Positions 1 to 7,285 of a stretch of 16,825 nucleotides of DNA are shown in pieces; the stretch's first letter is position 1, and each line of letters starts with the position of its first letter. A model generated the notes under the pieces. The model had not been told where the DNA came from. It did not search any database and saw only the letters and a list, made by a program, of their open reading frames with translations. The stretch is from the NCBI GenBank assembly GCA_050744165.1, contig JBOGGN010000232.1, positions 1-16,825 of the forward strand, read 5' to 3'. This DNA comes from JBOGGN01 sp050744165 (GTDB lineage: Bacteria; Actinomycetota; Acidimicrobiia; Acidimicrobiales; Palsa-688). Made by a program: the position numbers and the translations under genes.

Positions 1-153
1 GTCGATCGCACGGCGGCCCAGGTCCTCGGGCGCCGCCGCCAGCACCGCCGCCAGGTCCCGGCGCCGGCGCTCAGGCTCCTGTGCCAAGGCGACGAGGGCC
101 TGGGCCAGCGCCGACCCCACCTTGGCGCCAACAACTCTCGACCTCTTCATCAT
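1..153 (-). CDS. N-terminal part of an unknown protein, cut by the left edge
   Basis: The reverse strand starts with two consecutive ATG codons (153-151 and 150-148) and stays open to the window edge, giving 51 residues beginning MMKRSRVVGAKVGSALAQAL. An AGGA lies about 8 nt upstream of the first ATG. Third codon positions are about 88% G/C, as expected for a real gene here, and the peptide looks like amphipathic helices rich in Ala, Leu, Arg and Glu. The plus strand over the same bases reads as an implausible His/Pro/Arg-rich peptide. The gene is divergent from the ABC-transporter operon, so it marks the operon's left boundary. I do not recognise the family; a helical regulator is possible but not supported by a motif. 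Confidence 0.5.
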   Translation of the reverse strand, partial: MMKRSRVVGAKVGSALAQALVALAQEPERRRRDLAAVLAAAPEDLGRRAID

Positions 154-198
154 TCGGCCAATCCTGGCCCATCTTCAGTCGCGTGCGACACTCTCCAC

Positions 199-2022
199 GT
201 GCCTCCCACGTCGGGCTCAACGTGGTCGCAGATCCCCCAAGCCTTGGGCAAAAGCTTGGCCCTGGTGCGCGCCGCCGCCCCCCGGGAGCTGCGCGCCGTG
301 GTCGCCCTGCAGGTCGTCGGGGCCGCGGGCCTGGTGGCGGAGCTGTTCCTGCTGCGGCGGCTGCTGTCGACGGTGCTCGCCAAATCGTCAGCCCACGACG
401 CGGGCCGCATCGTCCCGGTGCTGATCGTGATGGCGCTCGTGGCCGCCGTCAGCGCCCTCGCGAGCGGCCTGTCGGGCGAGCGCCAACGCCTCATGGTGGA
501 GCTGGTCCGCCGCTACGCCATCGAGCGGATCCTGGCCGTGACGACGACCGTCGAGCTTTCGGACTTCGAGCAGGCGGACTTCAACGACGGGTTGATGCGA
601 GCCCGTCAGGAGGCGCTGATCCGGCCCTTCGAGGTGGTGGCGGGGCTGCTCAGCGTGGCCCAGTCGCTCATCGCCGGGGCGGGTCTGGTGATCACCTTGG
701 CGCTGCTGGCGCCGGTCCTGCTCCCGCTGCTGCTCGTGGGGGTGGTGCCCACCGTGCTCATTCAACGCCGCAACAGCCGAGACCTGCACGCCGTCGACCG
801 CTCGCTCACCACCAACGACCGGATGTGCTGGTACTTCGAAGACGTTCTGTCGTCGGCGGCCGGTGCCAAGGAGACCCGCACGTTCCGGCTGGCGCCGTTC
901 GTGGGGGGTCTCCGGGCGGTGCTGGCGGAACGGCGGGTGGCGGCCTACCGCCAGCTCATCCGCCGACGGTCGAAGTGGGGGGCTGCCATGTCGGTCTTCG
1001 GGGCCTTGGTGTTCGTCCTCGGCCTCGGGCTGCTGGCGGGCCTGGTGCTCTACGGCGACATGGCACCGGCGACGGCGGCGGCGGCGGCCGTGGTCGTCCA
1101 GCAACTGGGGTCGCTCATCGGCTCCGCCGGCGTCGGCGCCGGGCAGGTCTACGAGAACAGCCTGTTCCTCAACGACGTCCACGCCTTCATCGCCCAGGCG
1201 CCCCCCGAGCCGCCTGCGACCGGCGCCCCGACACGACCGGCTCTGATCCGCCCAGCCGAGCCGCTGCGCTGCCTGCGCATCACCGGCCTCGACTTCATCT
1301 ATCCGGGCACCGACCGCCCGGTCCTCCGGGACATCTCCATCCAGATCCCGGGCGGTCAGGTGGTCGCCGTCGTGGGCGAGAACGGGTCGGGGAAGACCAC
1401 GTTGACCAAGGTCCTGTGCGGGCTATACCGCCAGACGGCCGGTTCCATCTTGTGGAACGAGGAGGACGCGGCGACCGTCGACCCCGAAGCGTGGCGCGGG
1501 CGCTTCGCGGTTGTGTTCCAGGATTTCATGCGCTACCAGATGTCGGCCCGGCTCAACATCGGCGTCGGCAGGTACGAGGCGCAGCACGATCTCGACGGCA
1601 TCCGCCGGGCGGCGCGCATCGCCAACGCCGACCAGTTTCTGAGCAGCCTCGACGAGGGCTACGAGACGACACTGTCCCGGGCCTATGCTGGCGGCGCCGA
1701 TCTGTCCATCGGGCAGTGGCAGCGGCTGGCCCTGGCCCGGGCGTTCTTCTCCGACGCTCCGGTCCTGGTGCTCGACGAGCCGACGGCCGCCCTCGATCCC
1801 CGGGTCGAACAGGAGCTCCTGCATCGGGTTCGGGCCCTTGCCGGCGAGAAGACGGTGATCCTGATCTCGCACCGGCTCTCGAGCGTGCGGTTCGCGGACA
1901 ACATCTTCGTGCTTCGCGAAGGCACCCTGGTGGAACAGGGCGAACACCACGATCTCGTTCAGAGGGGCGGATATTATGCGGACCTATTCGACATGCAGGC
2001 GTCGGGGTATCGCGGCTCGTGA
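199..2022 (+). CDS. ABC exporter, fused transmembrane and ATPase domains
   Basis: This 607-aa protein has the half-transporter architecture of peptide/lipid ABC exporters: a membrane domain (about residues 20-330, with hydrophobic stretches near 35-60, 150-185 and 265-290) followed by one ATPase domain. Visible motifs are Walker A GENGSGKTT (393-401, Lys399), Q-loop Gln441, signature LSIGQ (502-506), Walker B LVLDE (Asp526, Glu527) and H-loop His558, so it should be an active homodimeric exporter. There is no N-terminal C39 peptidase domain, so it would not cleave a leader itself. It is first in a six-gene operon, 35 nt before the PqqD-like gene, and probably exports or flips the product of that operon. 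The GTG at 199 is the first plausible start, but it has no good ribosome site and the frame is open to the left edge, so the start is uncertain. Confidence 0.9.
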   Translation: MPPTSGSTWSQIPQALGKSLALVRAAAPRELRAVVALQVVGAAGLVAELFLLRRLLSTVLAKSSAHDAGRIVPVLIVMALVAAVSALASGLSGERQRLMVELVRRYAIERILAVTTTVELSDFEQADFNDGLMRARQEALIRPFEVVAGLLSVAQSLIAGAGLVITLALLAPVLLPLLLVGVVPTVLIQRRNSRDLHAVDRSLTTNDRMCWYFEDVLSSAAGAKETRTFRLAPFVGGLRAVLAERRVAAYRQLIRRRSKWGAAMSVFGALVFVLGLGLLAGLVLYGDMAPATAAAAAVVVQQLGSLIGSAGVGAGQVYENSLFLNDVHAFIAQAPPEPPATGAPTRPALIRPAEPLRCLRITGLDFIYPGTDRPVLRDISIQIPGGQVVAVVGENGSGKTTLTKVLCGLYRQTAGSILWNEEDAATVDPEAWRGRFAVVFQDFMRYQMSARLNIGVGRYEAQHDLDGIRRAARIANADQFLSSLDEGYETTLSRAYAGGADLSIGQWQRLALARAFFSDAPVLVLDEPTAALDPRVEQELLHRVRALAGEKTVILISHRLSSVRFADNIFVLREGTLVEQGEHHDLVQRGGYYADLFDMQASGYRGS

Positions 2023-2057
2023 TCTGGGCAGCTCGTTGACGGGAACCGCGCCACTCG

Positions 2058-2504
2058 ATGACGGGAGCACGCTGTGAGATGCCGATGAACGTCACCCCTT
2101 GGGTCAGTCACGATCGCCTCGACGACGAGGTCATGGTGATCAACCTCAAGTCGGGCGACTATTTCGCCTTTCAGGGCGCCGCCGCCGACACCTGGACCCT
2201 CCTGGTCGACGGTCACCAGCCCTCCGCGGTGGCGGAGCAGATCGCGCGCCGCTACGCCGTCGAGCCCGCCACCGCGGCGGCCGACATCGACGGCTTCGTG
2301 CACGCCCTCCAAGATGAAGAGCTGCTCCAGTCGGGCGATCCGAACGGTGCCATCACGCTCTCCGAGCTGCCCGTTCCGGCCACCCCTTTGCCGTACGAGA
2401 CGCCTGCCATCGAGAAGTATGAAGATCTCCAGGACCTGCTGCTGCTGGATCCGATACACGAAGTGGACGAGGCAGGCTGGCCTGTCGGCCGGGCCGAGGA
2501 TTAG
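2058..2504 (+). CDS. PqqD-like (RRE-type) protein with a leader-like C-terminal tail
   Basis: The 148-aa product has a PqqD-type fold over about residues 12-95: a strand pair with VMVINLKSGDYFAF, then helices with TWTLLVDG, AEQIARRY and IDGFVHALQDEELL. PqqD-family domains bind leader peptides of RiPPs (ribosomally made, post-translationally modified peptides) and present them to modifying enzymes. Beyond the domain is a 50-residue tail containing YxxPxIxxYxDLxxL (from Tyr113) and then DPIHEVDEAGWP (131-142). The first part resembles lasso-type leader peptides, so the tail could be a fused leader, a docking motif or a modified substrate; this is inference. Start choice is uncertain: ATG at 2058, 2079 and 2085 are all in frame, and a GGGAG upstream of 2079 is rather far away. 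The next gene begins 6 nt after the stop. PqqD itself functions in PQQ synthesis, but nothing else here belongs to that pathway. Confidence 0.85.
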   Translation: MTGARCEMPMNVTPWVSHDRLDDEVMVINLKSGDYFAFQGAAADTWTLLVDGHQPSAVAEQIARRYAVEPATAAADIDGFVHALQDEELLQSGDPNGAITLSELPVPATPLPYETPAIEKYEDLQDLLLLDPIHEVDEAGWPVGRAED

Positions 2505-2510
2505 CCCTCG

Positions 2511-3623
2511 TTGCGCATTCTGTACGTCACGCCCCTTTACCTTCCCTTTCTTGGGGGCCTCGAGGTTATCTGCGGGCAGCTTCTCGAGGAGCTTCGTGAC
2601 CGGGGCCATGAAGTGGCGGTGGTGACGGGGGTCAACAGCCACGGCGAGCCTCTCGGTGTCAGGGAGATCGAGGGCGTCCCGGTATTGCGCGTCGACGCGT
2701 ACCACGTTGAAACGCCCGGCACTCCGATGGAGACATTGCTTACGCAACGCCAGATCAGGGACTTTGTCGACGACTTCGGGCCCGATGTGGCCCACGCCCA
2801 TGACGGCGGCGCCGTGTTGTGGCTGTACCAGCTAGGGGCCAAGCGCCGGCGACCGTTGCTCATGACCCTCCACGTGGTGGTTTCGCTCCACACGCCTGAC
2901 CGCTTGGCCCTGCTGGCCAAGCTCATGGCGGCCGCCGACTGGGTGACCGGCGTGTCCGAGGACGTGGTGGCCGACACCGTCGCCTTCGCTCCCGAGGTGC
3001 GGTCGCGCATCAGCACCGTCCGCAATGCCGTGGCCTCACCCGGCGCCCCGGCGCCCCTGCCCGACGGACCCGCGGAACTGCTGTGCCTCGGCCGCCTGGT
3101 GGCCCAGAAGGGCTTCGACCGGGCCCTCGACGCCCTCGCCGTGGTCGTGCGACGCCGTCCCGACGTCCACCTCACCATCGCCGGAAGTGGGCCCGACCGC
3201 CTGCCGTTGGCGGCCCAGATCTCCCGCCTGGGCCTCGGTGAGCACGTCAGCCTGGTGGGCCGGGTGGAACACCGTCACATCAAGGAGCTGATATCGGCGG
3301 CCACTGCGGTGGTCATGCCCTCGCGCTTCGAAGGGCTGCCCCTGGTTGCCCTGGAGGCGGCGTGGCTGGGCCGGCCGGTGGTCGCGACCGACGCCCCGGG
3401 GCTGCGCTGCGCCATCGACGACAACATCACCGGGATCGTGGTCAAACAAAACGATGACGAGGCGCTGGCCGACGGCCTGCTGCGGCTCATCGAGGACCGG
3501 GCGCTGGCCCAGAAACTGGGCGCCAACGCCCGGGCGGCGGTCGAGCAGGACTGGACCCTCGGCGCCTGCGTCGACGAGTACGAGTCGTTGTACGAGCGGT
3601 TGGTCGACGGTAGAGCGTCGTGA
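2511..3623 (+). CDS. Glycosyltransferase family 4 (GT-B fold)
   Basis: The 370-aa product begins MRILYVTPLYLPFLGGLEV, the classic N-terminal strand and Gly-rich loop of GT4 retaining glycosyltransferases. The C-terminal nucleotide-sugar half includes LCLGRLVAQKGFD, the E-x7-E motif (Glu274 and Glu282 in RFEGLPLVALEA) and a final helix after VEQDWTLGACVDEYESLYERL. It should transfer a sugar from an activated donor in the cytoplasm, but donor and acceptor cannot be read from sequence. The start is TTG at 2511, 6 nt after the PqqD-like stop. The end overlaps the kinase gene by 4 nt (GTGA), indicating translational coupling and a shared pathway. Confidence 0.92.
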   Translation: MRILYVTPLYLPFLGGLEVICGQLLEELRDRGHEVAVVTGVNSHGEPLGVREIEGVPVLRVDAYHVETPGTPMETLLTQRQIRDFVDDFGPDVAHAHDGGAVLWLYQLGAKRRRPLLMTLHVVVSLHTPDRLALLAKLMAAADWVTGVSEDVVADTVAFAPEVRSRISTVRNAVASPGAPAPLPDGPAELLCLGRLVAQKGFDRALDALAVVVRRRPDVHLTIAGSGPDRLPLAAQISRLGLGEHVSLVGRVEHRHIKELISAATAVVMPSRFEGLPLVALEAAWLGRPVVATDAPGLRCAIDDNITGIVVKQNDDEALADGLLRLIEDRALAQKLGANARAAVEQDWTLGACVDEYESLYERLVDGRAS

Positions 3624-4804
3624 GCGAGGTGCGGTCGAGTCCGGTCCCTGGCTCCTCGGGGGCGTGGTCGCCACCGGTCGCGGCACACGGCGCCGCCTCC
3701 GCGGGCCGGTTGGCGTCGGTACCAATAGACACCGTGCGAGCGTTCATCGACGCCTCCTTCGCCGCCTTCGATCGGGCCCTGGCCGGCGACGGAAGCGAGC
3801 ACCAGCTGAGCATCGCGGGCCGTCCGCTGCGGGTGCGCTTCGCGGGGGGCCACCTGGCTGGGCGGTTCCTCCCGGCGTTGCAGCACCTGACGACTGACGC
3901 CGGCGAGGCCGACCTTACGATCTGTTGTTGGGACGGAAATGCCTCCACGGTCGCCATTCCGCCGCCGCCGTGGCCCAGTCATGACTTCGTCGGGGATAGC
4001 CGTATCCGGGGGCACATCAACGGGCCTGTCGTCGCCACCTACGACCGCGATGGGCGCCTCTTCCAGCTCTACGACCGGCCTTCCAGCCGGGCCCTCTTCT
4101 ACGTCGCCGACGGCGCCAGGCTCCCCAGCTGGCACGACCGCGCCCCGTTCCGGCCGTTTCTCAGCCTGTGGGCCGATGACCACGGCCTGGCCCTGCTGCA
4201 CGGAGCTGCGGTGGCCGAGGCCGGTATCGGGCTGGTATTCGCCGGTGTCAGCGGCGCCGGGAAGTCGACCACCGCCCTGCGGTGCGCCCTCGCCGGCATG
4301 GACTTCCTCGGCGACGACGCCTGCTTGGTGGATCCCGCCACCGCCACCGTCCATTCCGTCTACGGGCGGGCCAAGGTTCTGCCTGACGCCAGCACCGGCG
4401 ACGGCCTCGGCGCCATCGCCAGCACCGGCGCCAGCGCCGGCGACGTGGGCCTCGGCGACCTGAGCGTCCTGGGCCGGGTGGACATCGACGGGCGCCACGG
4501 GGCCGTCCTGTCCTTGCGCCGGGTCGCCCGCCATGCGAGGCTCGCCGCCCTCCTCCTCGTCGGCGTCGCCCACCAGCGCCGGTCGGAACTTTCGGCGCCG
4601 ATCACCGGGCGGGACGCCGTGGAAGCCCTGCAGCTGACGCTCAGAGAGGAGAATCACGGGCTGACCCCGGCGTGCTGTCAGGCCCTTGAAGCTGTCGTGG
4701 GTGCCGTCCCGGTCCGTCGGCTGACGTTGGGTTTCGACGGGCCCGCGATCGTCGAAGCTGCCCGGAGCGCCTTGGCTGAAGCCGGAGAGACCGGCCTGCG
4801 GTGA
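3620..4804 (+). CDS. HprK-related serine kinase-like protein (HprK-rel-A type)
   Basis: The 394-aa product resembles the P-loop core of HPr kinase/phosphorylase. It has LLHGAAVA (from about 192), Walker A GVSGAGKST (209-217, Lys215), DFLGDDACLVD (Gly231, Asp232, Asp233) and VHSVYGRAKVLPD. HPr kinases phosphorylate a serine. Relatives beside PqqD-like and nucleotidyltransferase genes include lasso-peptide kinases that phosphorylate the peptide's C-terminal residue and the HPr-rel-A family of unknown substrate. No HPr protein is encoded in the window. The first ~35 residues are Ser/Pro/Ala-rich and may not be structured. Residues about 255-282 form a Gly/Ala/Ser/Thr-rich stretch that looks like a local insertion. 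The GTG start overlaps the preceding stop and the end overlaps the following GTG, both as GTGA, so expression is tightly coupled. Confidence 0.85.
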   Translation: MSEVRSSPVPGSSGAWSPPVAAHGAASAGRLASVPIDTVRAFIDASFAAFDRALAGDGSEHQLSIAGRPLRVRFAGGHLAGRFLPALQHLTTDAGEADLTICCWDGNASTVAIPPPPWPSHDFVGDSRIRGHINGPVVATYDRDGRLFQLYDRPSSRALFYVADGARLPSWHDRAPFRPFLSLWADDHGLALLHGAAVAEAGIGLVFAGVSGAGKSTTALRCALAGMDFLGDDACLVDPATATVHSVYGRAKVLPDASTGDGLGAIASTGASAGDVGLGDLSVLGRVDIDGRHGAVLSLRRVARHARLAALLLVGVAHQRRSELSAPITGRDAVEALQLTLREENHGLTPACCQALEAVVGAVPVRRLTLGFDGPAIVEAARSALAEAGETGLR

Positions 4805-6360
4805 CGGCGCCAACAACGGTGGCGATCGACGAGGCCCAGCAGCTCCTGATCCACGCCGTATGCCGGCCCCCGGAGGACGCCCGTGAGGCGTGGTGCCGAT
4901 GGCGCCAGCTGGTGGACTTCGAGGCGGAGGTCGCCGCGGACCGGCTGCTCCTCCTGACGGCCCTCGCCCGCCGCCCCGAGGTCATCGACGGCGACTCGGT
5001 TGCAGGACGCATCCGAGGCCTGTACCGCCGCGCGTGGGTGAGCAACCAAGTGCTCTGGCAGGACGCGACCACCGCGCTCGAGGCACTGCGAGACCACGCC
5101 ATCCCGACCGCCTTGGTCGATGGCGCCGCCGTCGTCGACACCTTGGGCGATCTCGGTGCCCGGCCCCTCGACGCGGTCGACATCTTGGTCATGCCGACCC
5201 ACGCCCAAGGGGCCCTGGCAATCCTCGGCGCCGCCGGTTGGGCGGTCGGCACGCCACCAGTGCCGGCGGCAGTCGATGCCCGGACCGTTGGCACTGCGAG
5301 CCTCGCCACCTTGTACCGGCCCGGGGAAACGGGGCGGCTGCGGCTTCACTGGCGAGCGGTCGACCGGTCCCTCGGAGACACCGCCGACGCTGACCTGTGG
5401 CACGCGTCAGTCGCCCGCCATGGGCCCGGGCCGGGGCGGCGTCTGCACGCCGGCGACCTGCTGCTGCGCCTTCTCGTGGCTGGCCGAGCCGAGGAAGCCG
5501 GCCCGAGCAGCTGGGTCGTCGACGCCTACCGGGTCATCACCACCGGTCCCCCCGACCTCGGGGAGCGCCTGGCCCACCAAGCCCGCGCCTACCACCAGGT
5601 AAGGGCGTGCATCGAGGCGTTGAGCGTCGTCGCCGCCCTCACCGATCCTGTCGCCTGTCGACCTCTTCTCGACCGGTTGCACTCGGCCACGCCCGGCCTG
5701 GGGGAGCGACTCGGTGACCGGCCGGGCAGCCCGGGGCGACCCCGGCGCGCTATCGCCGCCTGGTCCCGCTATGCCAGTGGCGGCACAGGGTGGGGCCACG
5801 GTCTGGCCGAGCTGGTGGCCGACCGTCTCGACCTTTCGCTGGCGACCCGCCCGGCTGTCACCTTGCTGCACGTGGCGGTCGGTCGGGCGCCGGCCGCGGC
5901 CCGGCTGCTCGGGCGGTCAGCACCGCTGGCCCGGGTCCACGCGCCGGCTCCATCCACCCTCGCGGTGGGGAGGGTTCTCGACTTCACCGATCCCGGCGTG
6001 GTCGAGTCCTACGGCGGTCCCGGCTGGCGGGGGGCCAGCGACCTTGGTGCGCACACCAAGAGCAACGAAGCCCGCTTGGTGCTGCCGTTCGACCCAGAGT
6101 CCGTGGGGCCGGTCGAGTTGGTGCTCACGTTCGCGGCCGACCAGCGGTCGCCGGTGCTCATCACGGTGGACGACCGACCGGCCGGGGCGACGCCGGGACG
6201 AGGCGGGCCCGCTCGGGTCACGCTGGCGCTTCCCGCCCGCCGATCAGGGCGAGCGACGGAGGTGGCGTTCCGCTCCAGCGACCGCCGCGCCGTGTGGCCC
6301 GGTTACCTCTTCCTCATCCTCCGATCGCTCGAGGTGACGAGCGGAACCGCGGCTCCATGA
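4801..6360 (+). CDS. NTP_transf_5-type nucleotidyltransferase, altered active site, with C-terminal extension
   Basis: The 519-aa product matches the uncharacterised nucleotidyltransferase family (NTP_transf_5): helical N-terminus, then ALVDGAAVVDTLGDLGARPL and DAVDILVMP, followed by ILGAAGWAV. The family usually has LLKG and SDID at these two sites. Here the Lys is Asp107 and the first Asp of the DxD pair is Ala125, while Asp127 is kept, so catalysis may be weakened, altered or lost. Residues beyond about 370 form a separate region, rich in predicted beta strands (for example VELVLTFAADQRSPVLITVDD), that I do not recognise; it could be a carbohydrate- or protein-binding beta-sandwich. The gene overlaps both neighbours by 4 nt. 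In kinase-containing lasso clusters and HPr-rel-A loci this family accompanies the kinase; its substrate is unknown. Confidence 0.8.
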   Translation: MTAPTTVAIDEAQQLLIHAVCRPPEDAREAWCRWRQLVDFEAEVAADRLLLLTALARRPEVIDGDSVAGRIRGLYRRAWVSNQVLWQDATTALEALRDHAIPTALVDGAAVVDTLGDLGARPLDAVDILVMPTHAQGALAILGAAGWAVGTPPVPAAVDARTVGTASLATLYRPGETGRLRLHWRAVDRSLGDTADADLWHASVARHGPGPGRRLHAGDLLLRLLVAGRAEEAGPSSWVVDAYRVITTGPPDLGERLAHQARAYHQVRACIEALSVVAALTDPVACRPLLDRLHSATPGLGERLGDRPGSPGRPRRAIAAWSRYASGGTGWGHGLAELVADRLDLSLATRPAVTLLHVAVGRAPAAARLLGRSAPLARVHAPAPSTLAVGRVLDFTDPGVVESYGGPGWRGASDLGAHTKSNEARLVLPFDPESVGPVELVLTFAADQRSPVLITVDDRPAGATPGRGGPARVTLALPARRSGRATEVAFRSSDRRAVWPGYLFLILRSLEVTSGTAAP

Positions 6361-7061
6361 CAACACCGCCGGTCAGTCTCCTGATGACCGTGCGCGACGG
6401 CGAGCGCTACCTCGAGGCGGCGCTGCGTTCGGTGCTGGAACAAACCGTCCCCCCCGAGGAGATCGTCGTTGTCGACGACGGGTCGTCAGATCGCACCCCC
6501 GACATACTCGGCGACTTCGGTCCGGCGGTGACGGTGCTCCACCAACCGGCCACGGGAATGGCAGCGGGCCTCAATCGGGCCCTTCGACACGCCCGCCACG
6601 AGGTCATTGCCTTCCTCGACGCCGACGACCTGTACGCGCCGCAGGCCATGGAAACGCGACTCGTCCGATTGGGAGGACAGGACGCTCCCGACGCCGTCGG
6701 CGGCTGGATGACGCAGTTCGCAAGTCCCGAGTTGGACGGCGTCGCCACCCGCCGCTTGCGCTTTGACCTCGGACCGGTGAAGGGCGCGCTGTTGGGTGCC
6801 GTCATCCTTCGACGGGCCTGTTTCACCCGGGTCGGCCCGCTGAACGAGACGTTGGAGCTGGCTCCAGCCGTCGACTGGATGGCCCGGGCCCGATCCCGGG
6901 GTATGCGGATGGCATGGACCGACGCCGTGGTCCTGCACCGCCGTATCCACGCCACCAACATGACCCGACTTCGCCGGGCGGAGGAACACCAGGCGCTCCT
7001 GACCATCGTGCGGGGACATCACCACCGCGCTCAGCAGGAAGGGGACGCGGTTCCCGGGTAG
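6357..7061 (+). CDS. Glycosyltransferase family 2 (GT-A fold), short
   Basis: The 234-aa product starts MTTPPVSLLMTVRDGERYLE and has the GT2 nucleotide-binding motifs DDGSSD (40-45) and the DXD-type DADD (88-91). Near the C-terminus VDWMARARSRG occupies the place of the usual ED-W catalytic helix, with Pro-Ala-Val before Asp-Trp instead of Glu-Asp, and LHRRIHATNMT resembles the R-x-H-x-x-N ending of related enzymes. It should be an inverting glycosyltransferase using a nucleotide sugar, with unknown acceptor. The reading frame is open further upstream, but the ATG at 6357 overlaps the previous stop as ATGA, fits the family N-terminus and is clearly the start. It is the last gene of the operon; the next gene is convergent. 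Confidence 0.88.
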   Translation: MTTPPVSLLMTVRDGERYLEAALRSVLEQTVPPEEIVVVDDGSSDRTPDILGDFGPAVTVLHQPATGMAAGLNRALRHARHEVIAFLDADDLYAPQAMETRLVRLGGQDAPDAVGGWMTQFASPELDGVATRRLRFDLGPVKGALLGAVILRRACFTRVGPLNETLELAPAVDWMARARSRGMRMAWTDAVVLHRRIHATNMTRLRRAEEHQALLTIVRGHHHRAQQEGDAVPG

Positions 7062-7285
7062 CGCTGACATCGAGGGGCCTGAGCTGACTGAAGCGGCGTC
7101 TCGGACCCGGTAGACGGGACCGGCCACCATCCGGAAATGATATTGGCGGGTGGGGTATCACCGGCACCGCGGATGGGGCCGCTTGGGCGCCGTCTTCTTG
7201 GCCGTCTCCGGGGCGTCGCCAATCTCGCTCAGCGGCTTGGGCCCAGGGCCTTGCGGACCTACCCCGGGCGGCCGGATGGCACCGC
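7062..7285. other. Convergent intergenic region without a supported gene
   Basis: These 224 bases lie between the ends of two convergent glycosyltransferase genes. Short open frames of about 60 codons exist on both strands (7137-7322 plus and 7031-7222 minus), but their peptides are Arg/Pro/Gly-rich with no motif. Only weak GC hairpins such as CCCG-gtaga-CGGG near 7106 are visible, so no terminator is called. Confidence 0.4.

Noticed and set aside
81..2039. Long plus-strand frame overlapping the ABC exporter
   Set aside because: It is Arg/Pro/Gly-rich without motifs, while the overlapping frame has every ABC ATPase motif.
5790..6356. Upstream extension of the GT2 reading frame
   Set aside because: The extension is a shadow of the nucleotidyltransferase gene; the ATGA overlap at 6357 and the family N-terminus define the start.
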